From Sulfurovum sp. (lineage in GTDB: Bacteria > Campylobacterota > Campylobacteria > Campylobacterales > Sulfurovaceae), in the NCBI GenBank assembly GCA_016744875.1, contig JADGDL010000005.1, positions 5,786 to 69,785 of the forward strand: a stretch of 64,000 nucleotides of DNA, given 5' to 3'. The notes under the pieces were generated by a model. That model made no database searches and had not been told where the DNA came from. It worked only from the letters and a program-made list of their open reading frames with translations. A program made the translations under genes and the position numbers. Each line of letters starts with the position of its first letter. Within the stretch, counting starts at the first letter, position 1. Positions 19,957 through 28,861 of this stretch are shown here, one piece after another.

Positions 19957-21588
19957 ATGGAAAATGCTTTACTCATACTTATAATCACCATTGCGATATC
20001 TACAATACTCAATGTCATTTTAAAAAAGTATGATATACCAACGATTATTGGGTATGTTCTTGCAGGTTTTGCTATTTCTTCTATTTTTCATTTTGCTGAA
20101 GAACAAACAGAGATGTTATCTCATTTAGCAGAGTTTGGAATTGTATTTTTAATGTTTACAATTGGGTTGGAATTTTCAGTCAATCACCTTAAAAAAATGA
20201 AAAAAGAGGTTTTCCTTTATGGAGGATTACAGGTCACACTTTCAGGATTACTCTTTACTCTGTTAAGTTCATATGTTTTTGACCTGGAAATCAAAAGTGC
20301 CATTGTAGTAGGTTTTGCATTGGCACTCTCTTCCACTGCGATCGTACTGAAGATCTTAAATGAAAATAACCAGATCCATTCAGGGTATGGTCGTATTACA
20401 TTGGGTATTTTACTTTTTCAGGATCTCGCCGTAATCCCGATACTTCTTATGGTTTCTTTTTTTACATCTGAGACAGAATCTGTTTCTGTATTGTTACTGG
20501 AAACCATGGTAAGTGCGATCATTGTATTTTCCATTCTTTTTATGATAGGTAAGTATTTTCTTGAAAAGTTCTTTGACTGGACCATGTCTACTGGTTCAGA
20601 AGAGATCTTTCTTGTTGCAGTATTGCTTATTGTGATGGGTGCTTCATTTCTGGCACATGTATTTGGGTTTACTTACTCTTTGGGTGCGTTTATTGGAGGT
20701 ATGATCATTGCAGAAACAAAATATCGTTATCGTGTGGAAGCAGATCTTATACCTTTTAGGGACATTCTTTTGGGTGTATTCTTTGTAAGTATTGGTATGC
20801 TTATTGATTGGCATTCTCTACTTAAATATGGTCACATCATTTTAGGTCTTCTTATTGCAGTGATGCTACTTAAAGGTGCAATAATATCGTTTATATTAAG
20901 CTTTTTTGTACAAAGAAGAACAGCTGTAAAAACAGCATTGGCTTTGTTTCAAGTGGGTGAGTTTTCTCTGGCAGTTTTGGCTTTAGCCTATGCAAACGGT
21001 TTGATTACTAATGAACTGAACCAAATTATGATTATTACCGTAATTCTATCTATGATCATCACACCATTTGTTTTAAAGAATATTAAAAATATTACTGATA
21101 GATTTATACTTGAAGCAGAAGGATTACGTGATAGGGCGTTAGAAGGTGAGAGCTATCACAATCATATCATTATCTGTGGATATGGACCTGTCGGTCAAAG
21201 ATTGGCTAAACTGTTTAGAGAGAGGAATTTACTCTATATTATTCTTGAACATGATGTAAAGATAGTAGATAAAGAGATAGAAAAAGGTGAAGAAGCAATC
21301 TACTTTGCGAATGCAGCACAGAAAATGGTCCTGTCACATTTTAACGTAAATGACTGTACTGCAATTATTGTAACTATTGAAAATGAGATACAAAGACAAC
21401 TTATTTGTGAAAATATAGCTTCATTCAATCCTGATATCAACAGTATCGTAAGGGTAAATAATACAAATGAAGAAGAGGTTATCTCATCTTTAGGTATAAA
21501 ACATATTATTAACAGTAGAAATACAATTGCTGATATGTTAGCAGAGGAAGCATTATACTGCCATCTGCAATTGAAAAAAGAGCAGTAG
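19957..21588 (+). CDS. CPA2-type cation:proton antiporter with RCK domain (KefB/YbaL-like)
   Basis: 543 aa. About 12 membrane helices over residues 1-380, with the CPA2 segments IGLEFSVNHLKK, LALSSTAIVLKIL and FQDLAVIPILL. A cytoplasmic RCK/TrkA-N domain follows (IIICGYGPVGQRLAKL near residue 405), which binds NAD(H)-type ligands in related proteins. It lacks the longer C-terminal part of some Kef proteins. Likely K+ or Na+ efflux coupled to H+. It interrupts the pepA-ychF pairing and is convergent with pepA, 4 bp apart. Confidence 0.88.
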   Translation: MENALLILIITIAISTILNVILKKYDIPTIIGYVLAGFAISSIFHFAEEQTEMLSHLAEFGIVFLMFTIGLEFSVNHLKKMKKEVFLYGGLQVTLSGLLFTLLSSYVFDLEIKSAIVVGFALALSSTAIVLKILNENNQIHSGYGRITLGILLFQDLAVIPILLMVSFFTSETESVSVLLLETMVSAIIVFSILFMIGKYFLEKFFDWTMSTGSEEIFLVAVLLIVMGASFLAHVFGFTYSLGAFIGGMIIAETKYRYRVEADLIPFRDILLGVFFVSIGMLIDWHSLLKYGHIILGLLIAVMLLKGAIISFILSFFVQRRTAVKTALALFQVGEFSLAVLALAYANGLITNELNQIMIITVILSMIITPFVLKNIKNITDRFILEAEGLRDRALEGESYHNHIIICGYGPVGQRLAKLFRERNLLYIILEHDVKIVDKEIEKGEEAIYFANAAQKMVLSHFNVNDCTAIIVTIENEIQRQLICENIASFNPDINSIVRVNNTNEEEVISSLGIKHIINSRNTIADMLAEEALYCHLQLKKEQ

Positions 21589-21592
21589 AGCT

Positions 21593-23056
21593 TTACTCTT
21601 CTTTATCTTTAGCAAGGTTTTCGATGAGTTTGACCATCATCCGAACTCCGGCTCCAGAAGCGCCAAAAGGATTTTCTCCCCAAGCGTGTTCTACAAAAGC
21701 AGGTCCTGCTATGTCTATGTGTGCCCATTTATCAGCATTTTTCTTCTCTATGAACTCAGATAGGAACTGACCTGCTGTAATAGCCCCACCATAACGTGTA
21801 TTTGAGATGTTACATACATCTGCTATCTCAGACTTAATCGTCTTTTTGAGGTAAGGGTTGAAATCTAGAGCGGTTGCAAGTTCACCGGCATTGTGTGCCT
21901 CTTTTACTACAAGGTCCTGCACCTCTTTGTTGTTCCCCATGATTGAAGAAGTGTAGTGTCCCACGGCTACTACGGAAGCACCGGTAAGTGTGGCAAAGTC
22001 AAAGATGTAGTCTGCTTGTACTTCTTGTTGTGCATAACAGAGTGTATCAGCTAAGACCAAACGACCTTCCGCATCAGTGTTGCGTATCTCTATAGTTTTA
22101 CCATTTTTAGCCACAAGTACATCATCAGGCTTATAAGCATCACCACCTATCATGTTCTCAACAGCACCTACAAAACCGTGTACTTCTATAGGTAAGTTCA
22201 TTTCAGCGACAGCTTTCATAATACCAAGCACTGCTGAACCACCACTTTTGTCTGACTTCATCGTTACCATATAGTCAGCAGGTTTAAGGCTTAGTCCACC
22301 TGAATCATAAGTAAGACCCTTACCCACAAGTGTGATGACTTTTTTAGCATTCTTAGGTTTATGGGCAAGATGAATCACTCTAGGCTTATGACGAGAAGCA
22401 CGTGCCACAGCAAGCAATGTCTCCATTTTTTCTTTTCTAAGCTGTTTTGGCTTAAGTATCTTACACGTGAGACCAGTATCTTCAGCGATACCTTCAGCAA
22501 TGCTCGCCATTACATCTGGGTAACAATCATCAGGTGTGGTGTTCACGATGTCACGTGTGAAGTTTGTAGCATCAGCGGTTATTTGTGCTTTATGGATGAG
22601 AAGAGAGGCTTTTTCTATGTCAACCTCAAGTTTATTATACTCTTCAAGGGAAATAGAGATATCTTTGATCTTACTCTCATTTTTCTTGCTTTTATAACTC
22701 TCAAAACGATACGCACCTAAGATAAACCCTTCTACCATGGCACGAAGTGTATAGGTACAGCCTTTGTTTGTGTATGTAGCTACTTTAATAGATTTATATT
22801 TTGTTCCAAGAAGTGCTTTCATAGCATTGGCAGCTGCACGTCTAATGTCTGCACCTTTTAGTGAAGATGCACCCACATAAAGTCTGTTCTTCTCTACAAG
22901 CAGACAAGTTTCATCTTGTCCAGAAGAAAAACCTGCTTTTTTAAGAAGTTTTTTGTCCTGCACAAAATGGTGTTTTAAGTTGCTGTCTACAACGATGATG
23001 ACTTCTATATCACCGGATATATTGTCAACGGGAAGTACTGTTAATTCAAAATTCAT
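21593..23056 (-). CDS. pepA: leucyl aminopeptidase (M17)
   Basis: Cytosolic di-metal aminopeptidase removing N-terminal residues from peptides. Full length at 487 aa. The family signature NTDAEGRL is present, plus the metal-ligand stretch GLTYDSGGLSLKP and KSDKSGGSAVLG; the N-terminal macro-like domain covers about 1-150. It lies 17 bp after trpB on the same strand and is likely on the same transcript. Confidence 0.96.
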   Translation of the reverse strand: MNFELTVLPVDNISGDIEVIIVVDSNLKHHFVQDKKLLKKAGFSSGQDETCLLVEKNRLYVGASSLKGADIRRAAANAMKALLGTKYKSIKVATYTNKGCTYTLRAMVEGFILGAYRFESYKSKKNESKIKDISISLEEYNKLEVDIEKASLLIHKAQITADATNFTRDIVNTTPDDCYPDVMASIAEGIAEDTGLTCKILKPKQLRKEKMETLLAVARASRHKPRVIHLAHKPKNAKKVITLVGKGLTYDSGGLSLKPADYMVTMKSDKSGGSAVLGIMKAVAEMNLPIEVHGFVGAVENMIGGDAYKPDDVLVAKNGKTIEIRNTDAEGRLVLADTLCYAQQEVQADYIFDFATLTGASVVAVGHYTSSIMGNNKEVQDLVVKEAHNAGELATALDFNPYLKKTIKSEIADVCNISNTRYGGAITAGQFLSEFIEKKNADKWAHIDIAGPAFVEHAWGENPFGASGAGVRMMVKLIENLAKDKEE

Positions 23057-23073
23057 TTATAATCCTTTAAGTT

Positions 23074-24321
23074 CTATTGAAATTGGTCTTTTAATATATC
23101 TTGGGCCTGTATCATATCTTTATCTCCACGTCCGGAGAGATTGACTAAGATCGTTTTACCTTTGATATCTTCTGCTTTCATCTTTTTAAGGTACGCTATG
23201 GCGTGTGAACTTTCAAATGCAGGGATAATACCTTCTGCTTGTGATAGCCATACAAAAGCTTCCATCGCTTCATCATCAGTGATGTGGTCGTAGGTAACAA
23301 TATCTTCATCTTTTAAGAAGGCGTGTTCAGGTCCGATACCTGGGTAGTCTAATCCTGCCGAAATGGAGTGCGCTTCCTGCACCTGTCCATCTTCATCTTG
23401 TAAGAGATAAGAGAGTTGTCCATGAAGTACACCTGGGCTTCCTTTTTCCAAAGAACAGCCATGTTTGCAGTCAAGACCTTCCCCTCCAGCTTCTATACCG
23501 ATACACTCTACGCTTGCATCTTCTAAGAAGTGGTTAAACACACCAAGAGCATTTGATCCACCACCAATACAGGCGATGACCTTGTCGGGTAAACAACCTT
23601 CCACAACATCTAACTGTGCCTTAGCTTCCCAACCGATGATAGATTGAATGTCACGTACCATCATCGGGTAGGGGTGAGGACCTGCCACAGTACCTATGAG
23701 GTAGTATGTGTCACGTGCGTTGGTTACCCAGTGACGGATTGCATCATTCATGGCATCTTTAAGCGTGCGACTGCCTGATTCAACGGCATGTACCTTTGCA
23801 CCAAGTAGTTTCATACGAAAAACATTGAGTTCCTGACGTGCCACATCTTTGGCACCCATGAAGACTTCACACTCAAGTCCAAAAAGTGCAGCCACAGTTG
23901 CTGTCGCCACACCATGCTGTCCCGCACCTGTCTCAGCGATGATCTTCTTTCTTCCTAAACGTTTTGCAAGTACAGCTTGAGCAACACAGTGGTTTATTTT
24001 GTGTGCACCTGTGTGGTTAAGGTCTTCACGTTTGAGATAGACCTTTGCATCAAGTTCTTTAGAAATATTTTCTGCATAGTAAAGTGCAGAAGGACGTCCT
24101 ACGTAGTTTTTATAGTAGTAGTCCACTTCTTTCCAAAACGATTCATCAAAACGTACAGCTTCATAGTCAAGGCGAAGTTGTTCAAGTGCCGGCATAAGTG
24201 TCTCAGGCACAAAACGTCCACCATAGCCTACTTGACCATTTTCTGTGCTACCAAAGTGCCCGTTATTATCGGGATCGTGTGGACTTGGTTTTGGAACGTA
24301 TATTTCTTTATGTAAATTCAT
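23074..24321 (-). CDS. trpB: tryptophan synthase beta subunit
   Basis: PLP enzyme condensing indole and serine to tryptophan. About 415 aa from the ATG at 24321, chosen because GAGGAGAAG lies about 9 nt upstream; a longer frame to 24351 would run over that site. The PLP lysine is in HTGAHKINH; the Gly-rich phosphate loop is [10 protein letters not shown], and the [14 protein letters not shown] start marks the TrpB1 type. No trpA is adjacent; downstream is pepA. A promoter and a two-tier hairpin lie upstream, so it seems to be transcribed on its own signal. Confidence 0.95.
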   Translation of the reverse strand: MNLHKEIYVPKPSPHDPDNNGHFGSTENGQVGYGGRFVPETLMPALEQLRLDYEAVRFDESFWKEVDYYYKNYVGRPSALYYAENISKELDAKVYLKREDLNHTGAHKINHCVAQAVLAKRLGRKKIIAETGAGQHGVATATVAALFGLECEVFMGAKDVARQELNVFRMKLLGAKVHAVESGSRTLKDAMNDAIRHWVTNARDTYYLIGTVAGPHPYPMMVRDIQSIIGWEAKAQLDVVEGCLPDKVIACIGGGSNALGVFNHFLEDASVECIGIEAGGEGLDCKHGCSLEKGSPGVLHGQLSYLLQDEDGQVQEAHSISAGLDYPGIGPEHAFLKDEDIVTYDHITDDEAMEAFVWLSQAEGIIPAFESSHAIAYLKKMKAEDIKGKTILVNLSGRGDKDMIQAQDILKDQFQ

Positions 24322-24365
24322 CTGTAGTATCTTCTCCTCTGCAAAAAACAACGTTTCTTACCTAT

Positions 24366-24401
24366 ACCTCTCACTAAAGCTTTGCCGTTGGCAAGAGAGG
24401 T
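24366..24401 (-). promoter_or_regulatory. structured 5' leader of trpB
   Basis: On the minus strand an outer stem ACCTCTC/GAGAGGT (24401-24395 with 24372-24366) encloses an inner stem TTGCC/GGCAA with an AAC loop (24394-24390 with 24386-24382) and a 9 nt one-sided bulge. It begins about 9 nt after the start site predicted from the TATAAT at 24422-24417. No T-run follows, so it is not a simple terminator of the upstream metallophosphoesterase gene. It could stabilise the mRNA or control trpB. Confidence 0.5.
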
Positions 24402-24416
24402 ATTTTATGTAGATGG

Positions 24417-24422
24417 ATTATA
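24417..24422 (-). promoter_or_regulatory. predicted -10 element for trpB
   Basis: Perfect TATAAT on the minus strand, 27 nt past the 3' end of the metallophosphoesterase gene. The predicted start site near 24410 gives an about 90 nt leader carrying the hairpin described at 24366-24401. Inference from position; no -35 of note. Confidence 0.5.
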
Positions 24423-24448
24423 TCTAATGGGAGATTATAGATGGCTAT

Positions 24449-25549
24449 CTAAATAATATATGCTATCTCAGCTTGCGATTCCAACCGCATTGGCGGTCCC
24501 CAAAAGCCTATGCCTGAGTTTACATAGATATAACTCTTATTGGGAAGTTTATGTAAACCTTTTACGTAAGGTTGTTGCAGTCTTACGAGGTATTCAAATG
24601 GCCATATTTGCCCACCGTGTGTATGCCCACTGAGTATAAGGTCTGGTTTGAAATCTCCCAGTTCTTCTATAAATTTTGGCTGGTGGGCAAGCAGTATGGT
24701 TTTGTATGCCGGGTTCGTACCTCTAAATGCTTTGTGAATGTCAGGAGCAAGGAAGTTCATGCGGTAGCCAATGAGGTCAGTGACTCCCACAATATTCAGC
24801 TTAAGGGCATCAACGTGTATATTTTCATTGAGCAAGAGGGTTAGTTTAGTGTTTTTGATAAAATTTATGATCTTTTTAACATCATGAAAATACTCATGAT
24901 TCCCCAAGATATAGTAGATCCCATGTTTAGACTTTATGTTATTAAGCTCATTGATAGCGTCTTCTATATATTCAAGAGAGGTGTCTATGAGGTCACCTGT
25001 AATGCATACGATATCAGGTTTGAGTGCATTTATCTTTGAGACCGACTCTTTTACAAATTTTTGGTCTATGAGACCTCCTATGTGAAGGTCACTTATTTGT
25101 ACGATGGAGAAATCAAAATGATCTAACCTTACTATATTTACAGCAGGTTCCTTCATACCTTCATAGGTGGCAGCGGTTACATAAGAAGTGGAGAGAGCAA
25201 GCATAGCACCATCTCCGGTTTTTTTGATAAAAGCGCGTTTGGAGTGGTCAACACTTTTGAGGGTTTTATGGAAAAGATGTACCACTTCATGCATGATAAG
25301 ATAAAGTAACAGTACAAAAGAAGTTCCTATAGAGAGTGAGAAAAGGTAGTAAAGATCGTTACTCAAATGATTGGTATATCGTCCTAGAACGTAGAGTATG
25401 TTAAAGATAAAGTTAACGCTTATAGTCAGGGTAAAAATTCTTTTTGTAGTTTGAGAGACCAAAAGTTTTTTAATGACACGTGAGTAAAAAAGATAATGAA
25501 GTGCAAAGAAAAAAAGAAGAAAAAAGGTAAAGAACAGATAGACTCTCAT
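24449..25549 (-). CDS. membrane-anchored metallophosphoesterase
   Basis: 366 aa. The first about 100 residues hold three hydrophobic segments; the soluble rest is a calcineurin-like phosphoesterase with all metal motifs: QISDLHIGG, CITGDLID, LGNHEYFHD, LAHQPKF and LSGHTHGGQIWPFE. A basic twin-arginine-free linker (SKRAFIKKTGDG) separates the two. Related proteins (YkuE/YaeI-like) act on lipid-linked or nucleotide phosphates at the membrane; the substrate is unknown here. Divergent from the 25632 lipoprotein. Confidence 0.85.
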   Translation of the reverse strand: MRVYLFFTFFLLFFFALHYLFYSRVIKKLLVSQTTKRIFTLTISVNFIFNILYVLGRYTNHLSNDLYYLFSLSIGTSFVLLLYLIMHEVVHLFHKTLKSVDHSKRAFIKKTGDGAMLALSTSYVTAATYEGMKEPAVNIVRLDHFDFSIVQISDLHIGGLIDQKFVKESVSKINALKPDIVCITGDLIDTSLEYIEDAINELNNIKSKHGIYYILGNHEYFHDVKKIINFIKNTKLTLLLNENIHVDALKLNIVGVTDLIGYRMNFLAPDIHKAFRGTNPAYKTILLAHQPKFIEELGDFKPDLILSGHTHGGQIWPFEYLVRLQQPYVKGLHKLPNKSYIYVNSGIGFWGPPMRLESQAEIAYII

Positions 25550-25631
25550 AATAATGACTCCTTGAAGAAAAAATTTATTATATCAGAAATAAAATAGTTG
25601 TATAATGTGTTAAAGTATAAGGATAAAGATT

Positions 25632-26066
25632 ATGAAAAATTTATACAAAGTACTCTGGGTTATGTTAGCTCTTTTAGCCATTACAGGATGTGCAACACAT
25701 GAAAAATTTGTGAATAAATATAACTCATGGGTAGGAAAAGATATCCATAAACTCATACAACAGATAGGTTATCCTGACAGCACCTATCTTTTACAAAATA
25801 AAAATAAAGTCTATGTGTATGAGAAGTCTCGCGTATACAGTACCCCTGGTATGCCTGTAATGGGCTATGGATATGGTTATTATGGTGGTTACGGTTATGG
25901 GATGTATGGATACAGGCAAGATATCGTACATGCAAGTTGTAAACTCTTTTTGGAAACAGACAAAAAAGGCATCATTGTTAGATGGGGATCACGGGGTAAC
26001 AGCTGTACTTCCTATTATGAAAAACCACAAGGACAGGGATCTTTAGCTACTTCAAATAGTAGGTAG
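25632..26066 (+). CDS. Gly/Tyr-rich lipoprotein
   Basis: 144 aa. Signal peptide with lipobox ITGC (Cys20). Residues about 75-98 are a Gly-Tyr-Met run (MGYGYGYYGGYGYGMYGY) lying inside an otherwise ordinary beta-rich sequence with WVGKDIHKLIQQIGYP, a segment seen in many small proteobacterial lipoproteins that resemble the SmpA/OmlA-type fold. Function unknown. A TGTATAAT -10 and an AAGGATAAAG ribosome site precede the ATG. Confidence 0.75.
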   Translation: MKNLYKVLWVMLALLAITGCATHEKFVNKYNSWVGKDIHKLIQQIGYPDSTYLLQNKNKVYVYEKSRVYSTPGMPVMGYGYGYYGGYGYGMYGYRQDIVHASCKLFLETDKKGIIVRWGSRGNSCTSYYEKPQGQGSLATSNSR

Positions 26067-26129
26067 GGACCTTTACATAAAGACTACACGCTAAAAGTAT
26101 TATCATATATAAAATCTTTTAAAGGAAAT

Positions 26130-26465
26130 ATGATGTTATACAAAGTAAAAGCGAAATTTTATGAAGAAAAAATGAGTGACTTCTGGACGGCTTTAAATGA
26201 TGGAAGAATAGAATCACGAAAACCAGATGGTGCATTTATTGTCAAAGCGATGAAAGAAGCGTTGATGACAGATGAAGAAACTCTTGTTTGGTATGAAGCC
26301 TGTTACTGCGATAGTCCTTTAAAACACGAGCGTGAATCCGTTTATGATAAGTATCTGTATGATTTCTCTACAGAATTAAAGTATGAAATAAAAGATGATA
26401 TCAGAGGTAAGTCATTTTGGGCGTATTTGGGTGATAAATTTTATGATGAAGCCTATACTTATTAA
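26130..26465 (+). CDS. hypothetical protein (111 aa)
   Basis: Not recognised. Soluble, acidic and aromatic-rich, no Cys pair motif except a single CYCDS. The length and the composition (many Asp, Glu, Lys, Tyr, Phe) are typical of small cytoplasmic proteins. AAAGGAA precedes two consecutive ATGs; the second (26133) is better spaced at 7 nt. It stands alone between a lipoprotein and a FAD oxidoreductase gene that has its own promoter. Confidence 0.65.
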   Translation: MMLYKVKAKFYEEKMSDFWTALNDGRIESRKPDGAFIVKAMKEALMTDEETLVWYEACYCDSPLKHERESVYDKYLYDFSTELKYEIKDDIRGKSFWAYLGDKFYDEAYTY

Positions 26466-26480
26466 TGGTGATTTCTTCGT

Positions 26481-26486
26481 TATAAT
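26481..26486 (+). promoter_or_regulatory. -10 element placed for a leaderless mRNA (26493 gene)
   Basis: TATAAT ends exactly 6 nt before the ATG at 26493 and no Shine-Dalgarno sequence lies between or just before. With the usual distance from -10 to start site the first transcribed base would be the A of the ATG. The same spacing occurs at 28788-28793 and 50710-50715. Confidence 0.5.
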
Positions 26487-26492
26487 TCCTCT

Positions 26493-27503
26493 ATGATAAA
26501 AGAAAAAATACTTATTATTGGCGCAGGTCTATCTGGTTTATACACTGCATACCTTTTACAAGAAAACTATGATGTAGTGGTCCTGGAAGCAAGAGATAGG
26601 ATTGGTGGGCGTGTCTATAGTGTAGATGGACATGACATGGGACCCTCATGGGTGTGGGGACATCAAAAACATATTTTACAACTTATAGATTTTTTAGACT
26701 TAGAACTTTTTGAACAATATACTAAAGGTTCAGCGCTTTATGATGCACCTGAAGGTGTTCAAAAATTCTCTGCGCCACCTTCTGAGCCTTCTTATAGGAT
26801 AAAGGGCGGTATCATAGTACTCATTGAGGCTCTTATGAAACGTTTAAGGGCTTCTGTACATTTAAATGAAAAGGTGCTGTCTTTAGATGAGGTATCTGGA
26901 CAGATAGAAGTAAAAAGTGAAAATAACATCTACAAAGTAGACAAAGTAATCTCCACTTTACCCCCTAGACTGGCAGTAGAAAGTCTCAGTTATACCCCAA
27001 CTCTATCTTCTTTGGTATCCAAACAATTGCAGGGCATACCAACATGGATGGGATATGCAGCCAAGTGTGTTGTCGAATATCCCCATGCATTTTGGAAAGA
27101 AGAAGGACAAAGTGGATTTACATTTTCACACTTAGGACCATTAAGTGAAATACATGATGCATGTACAGCAGACAAAAATGCACTGTTTGGTTTTGTACAT
27201 AGTTATGCGGAGTACAAAAACTTGAAAGAGAACATCGTTGCTCAACTGGTGAGGCTCTATGGAAATCAGGCAGCTACCCCGTTAAATATTGTCTTAGTAG
27301 ACTGGAAAAAAGAGTCATATTCTTCAACATCTATGGATGCACAACCATTGAGAGAGCACCCTTCATATGGGTTTAATATCACGCATTTTGGAGGAAAACT
27401 ACTGTTTAGCGGTACAGAAAGTACTTATAGTGAAGGTGGTTATCTGGAAGGTGCTTTAATTGGAGCAAGAGAAACAGTCGAAAAAATAAGAAGCAGTGTA
27501 TGA
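26493..27503 (+). CDS. flavin-containing amine oxidoreductase family protein
   Basis: 336 aa FAD protein related to monoamine oxidases. The dinucleotide-binding start is ILIIGAGLSGLYTAYLL, followed by VVLEARDRIGGRV, the amine-oxidase GG motif, and near the C-terminus FSGTESTYSEGGYLEGAL, which contacts FAD. It is shorter than typical monoamine oxidases (about 450 aa), with a reduced substrate domain. Substrate unknown. The next gene overlaps its stop as ATGA, so it is translated together with a methyltransferase. Confidence 0.82.
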   Translation: MIKEKILIIGAGLSGLYTAYLLQENYDVVVLEARDRIGGRVYSVDGHDMGPSWVWGHQKHILQLIDFLDLELFEQYTKGSALYDAPEGVQKFSAPPSEPSYRIKGGIIVLIEALMKRLRASVHLNEKVLSLDEVSGQIEVKSENNIYKVDKVISTLPPRLAVESLSYTPTLSSLVSKQLQGIPTWMGYAAKCVVEYPHAFWKEEGQSGFTFSHLGPLSEIHDACTADKNALFGFVHSYAEYKNLKENIVAQLVRLYGNQAATPLNIVLVDWKKESYSSTSMDAQPLREHPSYGFNITHFGGKLLFSGTESTYSEGGYLEGALIGARETVEKIRSSV

Positions 27504-28168
27504 AAGAGTTTGACCCTGTAGCATATAAACAAATGGTAAAAGAACATCAGGAACGTGATGATCCTTTAGGTTGGTTTGATAGTATCTATGCTGATGCCCA
27601 GGGTGACCACAATGCCGTTTTTTGGGCAGATCTTGCTCCCAGTCCTTATTTATTGGAATGGTTACAAAATAATTCCATAGAAAAGAGAAATAAAAAAGCC
27701 ATCGCGATAGGTTGTGGTGTAGGAGATGATGCAGAAGCCATGGCTGCATATGGGTATGACGTTACTGCATTTGACATCGCACCTACAGCGATAGCACTTT
27801 GTAAAAACCGTTATAAGCAGAGCAGTGTTCACTATCTCGTAGCAGATCTTTTTGAGTACCCAGAAGCGTGGGCCGAAGGGTTTGACCTTGTTTATGAATG
27901 CAATACCATTCAGGTACTCCCCGGAAAGTATAGAAAACAGGCGATGGATGCGATGGTAAGTTTGATCGCAAAGGGTGGCACTTTACTGGTTTCGTGTCGT
28001 AGTAGAGAGACAGGAGAGCAGGAAGACGCCATACCACTTCCTTTAGACAAAGAGGAGATAGATGGTTTTGTACGTTCAGGACTTAAAGAAGAGAGCTTTT
28101 TAGCCTATGATGATAATCAGGAGCCACCGGTTCCTCATTTCTTTTCAACATATATGAAATTTATGTAG
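27500..28168 (+). CDS. class I SAM-dependent methyltransferase (thiopurine methyltransferase-like)
   Basis: 222 aa. Motif I is AIGCGVGDDAEAMAAYGY, then VTAFDIAPTAI and FDLVYECNTIQVLPG; the overall order recalls TPMT/TehB-like enzymes. Its ATG overlaps the stop of the FAD oxidoreductase (ATGA) and the reading ends 8 nt inside the convergent hydrolase gene. The coupling suggests a two-step modification of one substrate, but nothing identifies it. Confidence 0.8.
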   Translation: MKEFDPVAYKQMVKEHQERDDPLGWFDSIYADAQGDHNAVFWADLAPSPYLLEWLQNNSIEKRNKKAIAIGCGVGDDAEAMAAYGYDVTAFDIAPTAIALCKNRYKQSSVHYLVADLFEYPEAWAEGFDLVYECNTIQVLPGKYRKQAMDAMVSLIAKGGTLLVSCRSRETGEQEDAIPLPLDKEEIDGFVRSGLKEESFLAYDDNQEPPVPHFFSTYMKFM

Positions 28169-28781
28169 CCACTATCCATTTACGTAGCATCTTCAACTCA
28201 TCTTCATCAATATTATGGGCTTTGTCATACGATTCAAAAGTGATGTCAAATCCACCTTGTTGTAGACTTTCTACCTGTGCTTTGGAAGTTGAATAGGGTA
28301 AGACATCATCAAAAGTACCATGTGTACAAAGCCAGCGGGATGTTTTAACTGCTTCGTTCATCTCATTTAAAAGGTTGTTTGCATCATAGATGTATCCGCT
28401 TACTGCGATGTATCCTGCGAGTACTCTTTCATATCTGGCACCAAACTCAAAGGTGAGTAGCGAACCTTGGGAAAAACCAAATAAAAAGCTTTCTTGGGCA
28501 TTAAAGTCTTCTTCAAAAAGTATGTCTAAAGTCTCTGCAAGCAGTCCTGATGAATAGGCTATACCCTGAAGCTGATTTGGTGGCATGTCATACCATGAAT
28601 AACCGCCAAAATACTCATATGGAGCGTTAAATAATATGTAGTTCATATCATCTATATTGAGATACGAAGGTAAAAAAGCAAAGCCATCGGAAGAGTCACC
28701 ACGACCATGAAGGATGATCATGAGTTTTTTGGATGGTACTTTTGATGGGACAAATGTATGGTTTAAAGGTAAATTATTCAT
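28161..28781 (-). CDS. alpha/beta hydrolase (carboxylesterase/phospholipase-like)
   Basis: About 206 aa, a compact alpha/beta hydrolase. Oxyanion segment LMIILHGRGDSSDGF, nucleophile elbow GFSQGS, then an Asp in THGTFDDVLPY and a His in DKAHNI, giving a full Ser-Asp-His triad. I choose the ATG at 28781 because TATAAT lies exactly 6 nt upstream, i.e. a leaderless message; the ATG at 28796 would overlap that -10 box. Related enzymes hydrolyse short esters. Convergent with the methyltransferase. Confidence 0.82.
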   Translation of the reverse strand: MNNLPLNHTFVPSKVPSKKLMIILHGRGDSSDGFAFLPSYLNIDDMNYILFNAPYEYFGGYSWYDMPPNQLQGIAYSSGLLAETLDILFEEDFNAQESFLFGFSQGSLLTFEFGARYERVLAGYIAVSGYIYDANNLLNEMNEAVKTSRWLCTHGTFDDVLPYSTSKAQVESLQQGGFDITFESYDKAHNIDEDELKMLRKWIVAT

Positions 28782-28787
28782 GGGAGG

Positions 28788-28793
28788 ATTATA
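28788..28793 (-). promoter_or_regulatory. -10 element placed for a leaderless mRNA (hydrolase gene)
   Basis: TATAAT on the minus strand ends 6 nt (CCTCCC) before the ATG at 28781. There is no purine-rich ribosome site. Second of three such arrangements in the window. Confidence 0.5.
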
Positions 28794-28816
28794 CATAAGT
28801 TTTTTAAATTGTTTGC

Positions 28817-28822
28817 TATAAT
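28817..28822 (+). promoter_or_regulatory. predicted -10 element for the 28862 secreted protein
   Basis: TATAAT 40 nt before the ATG at 28862, with an AAGGACAAG ribosome site just upstream of the start. It is divergent from and close to the leaderless hydrolase promoter. Confidence 0.5.
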
Positions 28823-28861
28823 GAATTAAGAATATATATTATCATTATATAAGGACAAGAT

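Noticed and set aside
28838..28856. Fur-box-like ATCATTAT half site before the 28862 gene
   Set aside because: Only the right half matches well; the left half is plain AT-rich sequence and the region is expected to contain such matches by chance.
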